The notes under the pieces: model-generated
What the model was told of the DNA's origin: nothing
Database searches by the model: none
The model's input: only the letters and a program-made list of their open reading frames with translations
Assembly: GCA_003024175.1 (NCBI GenBank)
Contig: MDYQ01000497.1
Span: 135,659-147,434 of the forward strand
Origin: Planoprotostelium fungivorum
Lineage: Eukaryota > Evosea > Variosea > Cavosteliida > Cavosteliaceae
Direction: 5' to 3'
DNA: 11,776 nucleotides
Made by a program: the position numbers and the translations under genes
Shown: piece after piece, positions 8,965 to 11,776 of the stretch
How positions within the stretch are numbered: the first letter of the stretch is position 1
Layout of the letters: each line of letters opens with the position of its first letter

Positions 8965-10136
8965 ATGCATGCGATCATCAGAACACGAGCGGCATACTCC
9001 CGTACACCCATTCGAAATCTTTTCACTAGAATGTCCAAGGGAGAGGATACGAACAGTTCAGAGGCCTGGTGGTCACGAGTTCGTGCCACCACAGAGAGGG
9101 CCAAGAAAAACAACAAACTCTCTACTATTGACACAACAGCAATAAGGATACCACAGGCTGGCGTTGATGTGAGACCAAGAAGTTTGCAGGACGGGCTGAT
9201 TCACATCAGTTCATACTGAGAGTGTCATCCATTCTGAAGAAGAAACCACAGAACTTGGCACAGAAGAATACATTTAATCCTTTTGCTCCCGAAAATCTCG
9301 ATTCAGACCTGTTCGTCTCAGAGCTCTACGGAACTCACAATCTCCTTCTCAACAAATTCAATGTTTTACCTCATCATCTCCTTCTCACGACCAAAGAATT
9401 CCAGCGACAGTCTGATCCCCTTAATCACACAGATTTTAAGGTCGCCAGCTTTGCTCTCAAGATGTTTCGCCCAATCATCTTCTATAACTGTGGAAAGGCA
9501 TCAGGTGCGAGGTGAGAGAGCTGTTTGTTGAAAATTGATGAAGGATAGTCAATCACACAAGCACATGCAAGCACTTCCACTTCCTCTAGACTCTGAGAGA
9601 CCTGATGAGCTATTTCCAATTGAACCTCTGTTGAGGAGAAATCATGAAAAGAAGAATGCCATATCAAATGTGATGTAATCTTTATCATCCAAAGAGATAA
9701 CCGTTACGAAGATATTCCGTATCGAAGAATTCCAATTCCAGCATGCTTGCGTCAAGTTAAGATCATACGATAGTGTAGAATTGGAGGACAAGTACAAGGA
9801 GTTATTATCGTACCTCGGGGTCAACCCAAAGGAGCAGGTGAAGAATGAAACAAGGAAGGGTCTGAGGGAAGACAGGGACACAGCTACAACATCTTGTTCA
9901 GTGAGGAGTGGATGATGATCTTCCTGAGGTAGGGAGTTGAGGTTAGAATGGCGGTGACGTTCGATAGATCAATGGATGTGTGGAAATGGAAGGAAGGAGT
10001 GGGAATATCAGTCAACTCTGTGGGAATGGTGGGAACGATGCTGGTGAAATCAGAGGAAGAGAAGGAGGCGTTTATAGAGGCTGGGCCCATTGAAGTGCTA
10101 CGTGGTGTGTCTGTACAGATACATTCCAAGGTATAA
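8965..10136 (+). CDS. Ap4A phosphorylase / ATP adenylyltransferase (APA1/2 type), 6 exons
   Basis: Exons: 8965-9168, 9210-9511, 9549-9669, 9712-9837, 9876-9928, 9968-10136; introns 41, 37, 42, 38 and 39 nt, all in phase. The protein is 324 residues from 8965, or 302 from ATG 9031, close to the family's usual length of a little over 300. Numbering from 9031: NPFAPENLDSDLFV, then LLLNKFNVLPHHLLL (N94 onward), FYNCGKASGAS and the catalytic HIT-like SHKHMQ (H150, H152, Q154), then QHACVKL, SYNILFSEEWMM and ISVNSVGMVG. These match ATP adenylyltransferases, which phosphorolyse Ap4A to ATP and ADP and tune dinucleotide levels. The 22 residues from 8965 (MHAIIRTRAAYSRTPIRNLF then TR) hold five Arg and no acidic residue, like a mitochondrial presequence; ATG 9031 would give a cytosolic form. 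The fourth exon could start at 9742 instead of 9712, but the longer form keeps the family-like FQHA strand. Confidence 0.9.
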
Positions 10137-10177
10137 ATACAGCAACATACGCTGTTCTTGACTTGAATTGAATGCAA

Positions 10178-11200
10178 TCAACGTGGATTGCAAGCGGGGC
10201 TGTATTGACAAAGATGAACCCTCACCAGAACCTGCAATAGAATCATGTCTTTGATCAATTGAGCCCTCTTCCTGGCTCATTAGTATCGATAGAGATGAGG
10301 GAATTCAAAAATGCGAACCACATGAAAGATTTAATTGTGGTATGCACCTCCAAGGTAGGATTGAGCGACCAGAGTTATCGTCTCAAAAGACCTCTTTTCT
10401 TTGAGAAGGGAGGCAGTGTAGATGGTTCATTTCCTTCTTCTCGCTGTAATTTCCACTCTTGATATGAGCTGCCACGTGCACGAAATTCATCCTGGTGTTA
10501 TCGTTCGCTTTCATGTTTTCAAAAACGGATGAGGTTCTTCGCTCACCTATACGTAATTTCAGTATTGATGCACGTCAATATTTGTGTCTTTCATGTGTTG
10601 CATTTCTTGAACATCCAACCGCCATTCAGATTGATACCTACAACTTTGATGATCTTCCTCGTCGACTGCCCTCTCTCTTCTGTGTGTTCTATATTATTTA
10701 TACTTTTGTCATATTTGAGATAAAGGTAGAGAGGGAGACGAGAGAGTTCGAGAGTGAAGCATTTATTGATATCACTCTTGTCAAGGTAGTACCTAGGCTC
10801 CGTCTTCTCATCGATGTGTCCTCTCGTCTTACCATGTACACTTGTATGATGTCTCCTATGAGGTCCTTTCTCTCCTCAAAGGGGGTTCTCTCCTCTCACT
10901 TTATAATTAATATTCGTTTCAGTCTTCGTACAAAGTTCTTCTGGCTCATTCTCTGCCGATAGTTTGCTTCCGTCCTCTCCTCGATTGCTTCCGTCCTCTC
11001 CTCGATTGCTGATTCCCTTCCCGATTGCGAGGTCTTTTCCTAAGTCTATTCCTGTGAAGGTGTATTCTGTATTCTAGATCTCTCTTTTCGTCATATTCGT
11101 TGTTTTCGTTGGGTTCGTCATGTATGTTAGGTTCTTTAGCTGAACTATAGATAGAAGAGCCTGCTTTTCGGAGGACTGGTGGGGGACGCTCGGACCCCAT
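10178..11200 (-). CDS. Unrecognised multi-exon gene; core exons readable, both ends unresolved
   Basis: Core exons (minus): about 11066-10900, 10855-10833, 10792-10704 and 10665-10574, joined in phase by introns of 44, 40 and 38 nt. They read LGKDLAIGKGISNRGEDGSN, then KLSAENEPEELCTKTETNIN, WYYLDKSDINKCFTLELSRL, PLYLYLKYDK and EWRLDVQEMQHMKDTNID. The protein either stops at 10559 (ending VHQY) or continues through an 82-nt intron to 10491-10392 (DEFRARGSSYQEWKLQREEG, then NEPSTLPPFSKKR). A last exon of about 10275-10178 ending in TGA would then leave 41 bp to the Ap4A phosphorylase stop. The 5' exon is uncertain: ATG 11200 opens MGSERPPPVLRKAGSSIY, which needs a 79-nt intron with a poor GTTCAG donor to join the core frame. 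I recognise no family; the visible part is polar with a Leu/Tyr-rich middle. That a spliced minus-strand gene exists is more certain than its borders. Confidence 0.45.
10964..11010. repeat. 21-bp perfect tandem duplication with a partial third copy
   Basis: Copies lie at 10964-10984 and 10985-11005, followed by the first five bases of a third. The unit length is a multiple of three, so the frame is kept. In the preferred minus-strand frame it encodes GSNRGED twice. Other frames give RRGRKQS or IEERTEA. Confidence 0.9.
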
Positions 11201-11244
11201 CCATTGTTTAGAAGATTCAGAAAGTTTGTGAATCGACTATAAGG
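11201..11244. promoter_or_regulatory. Short divergent gap, presumed shared promoter
   Basis: If the minus-strand gene starts at 11200 and the plus-strand gene at 11245, only 44 bp separate them, similar to the 80-bp divergent gap at 2397-2476. No specific promoter motif is visible. The call rests on two tentative starts. Confidence 0.25.
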
Positions 11245-11749
11245 ATGGAAAGACGGAGTTATGTCTGAGACAAAGTTTCCTGACTAGTCCGCTAGAATTG
11301 CAAGGGTCTGAGCACCATCTTGATATGACTCCCTCCGTGGCTAACTTTTGCGGGAAAAAAGTGAACAGAACAAAAAACAAGGCAGTTCCACTTGAGACAA
11401 GATGGAACAAAGAGGTCATTATAAGCTCAGCCAACAAGCGAAAGGACGCAAGAAATAAGACTGCCCTCAGAACAACCACTACGACATGGACAGAAGAGCA
11501 AGATGGACCGGTCAGTGTAGGTCCTCATCAGATGATGAGCCTCAAGCTGCAGCAGCTGATGAACAAGTCTAAGACAGCTTATTCTGAATCAGGACAAACC
11601 GGTAAGCATATCGTCCCATCCTTCATACCATCTCATCGTAATACCAAGAAAACGGTGGAAAACAAGAAAGGAGATGGCCAAAATCGGTGTTTGAACAAAA
11701 AGGAGATGTTGGACAGAGTTGTAGATTGATGATCAAGGATGTCAATTGA
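11245..11749 (+). CDS. Unrecognised basic, Lys/Thr/Gln-rich protein, tentative 3-exon model
   Basis: The supported core is an open frame from 11296 to 11601, with MTPSVANFCGKKVNRTKNKA (Met at 11325), TALRTTTTTWTEEQDGPVSV and MMSLKLQQLMNKSKTAYSES. The model joins exon 11245-11257 to 11296-11601 (38-nt intron with a weak GTTATG donor) and then to 11649-11749 (47-nt intron with a strong GTAAGC donor and a pyrimidine-rich middle), giving 139 residues ending at TGA 11749. Without the second splice the frame runs to TGA 11729 instead. Translation could also start at 11325. The protein is hydrophilic and basic with no visible domain or membrane segment, and I do not recognise it. More exons may lie past the window end. 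Confidence 0.4.
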
Positions 11750-11776
11750 GACCATAACGAAAATTAGGATATTTGC

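Noticed and set aside
10495-10962. Plus-strand open frame of 155 codons
   Set aside because: Its Phe/Leu/Ser-rich translation looks like the antisense of a charged protein. The minus strand gives a more coherent spliced reading.
10946-11200. Minus-strand 84-codon single-exon frame rich in Arg (RRGRKQ repeats)
   Set aside because: Not fully excluded. It has no usable donor to connect onward, while a neighbouring frame of the same strand links in phase to the downstream exons. Only its first codons may be real.
1-11776. tRNA, rRNA, transposon, IS element, plasmid or phage features
   Set aside because: No cloverleaf-like tRNA, rRNA motif, transposase or reverse-transcriptase motif, or terminal inverted repeat was noticed on either strand. 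The genes are spliced eukaryotic genes.

Overview
The window is eukaryotic nuclear DNA from a very compact, intron-dense genome, most likely a unicellular eukaryote or fungus-like organism. No ORF in it has a bacterial layout. Proteins appear only when many tiny GT...AG introns are removed. I could model about 50, and nearly all are 35-49 nt long with a mode of 36-40. Most have GTG-type donors, and several show CTAAT/CTAAC/CTGAC-like branch sites. TAA, TAG and TGA all serve as stops, so the genetic code looks standard. The MSH6 protein lacks a PWWP domain and looks fungal-like to me, but taxonomic placement is inference.

Layout. (1) 108-1556, plus strand: membrane-anchored double hot-dog (MaoC-like) protein, 8 exons. 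(2) 1589-2396, minus strand: unrecognised protein with two membrane segments, 6 exons, tail to tail with gene 1 (32 bp gap). (3) 2477-4005, plus strand: PH-domain protein with a long Q/Y/P/G-rich repetitive tail ending in two PPxY motifs, 5 exons, divergent from gene 2 across 80 bp. (4) 4021-8528, minus strand: complete MSH6 mismatch-repair gene, 29 exons and 1131 codons, whose stop is 15 bp from the stop of gene 3. (5) 8529-8964: unresolved stretch with coding-like frames and the MSH6 upstream region. (6) 8965 (or 9031)-10136, plus strand: Ap4A phosphorylase (ATP adenylyltransferase) with a possible mitochondrial presequence. (7) about 10178-11200, minus strand: unrecognised multi-exon gene, core exons readable, both ends unresolved. 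(8) about 11245-11749, plus strand: unrecognised basic protein, model tentative.

The genes do not form a pathway. They are unrelated housekeeping and orphan genes packed in alternating divergent and convergent pairs. MSH6 acts in nuclear mismatch repair, the Ap4A phosphorylase in dinucleotide turnover, the hot-dog protein probably in acyl-thioester metabolism, and the PH protein at membranes. I found no new multi-gene system. The most notable signals are the intron architecture, the PH plus repeat plus PPxY protein, possible alternative N termini of the Ap4A phosphorylase, and the orphan genes. All splice models come from hand translation, phase matching and family resemblance; none has transcript support.
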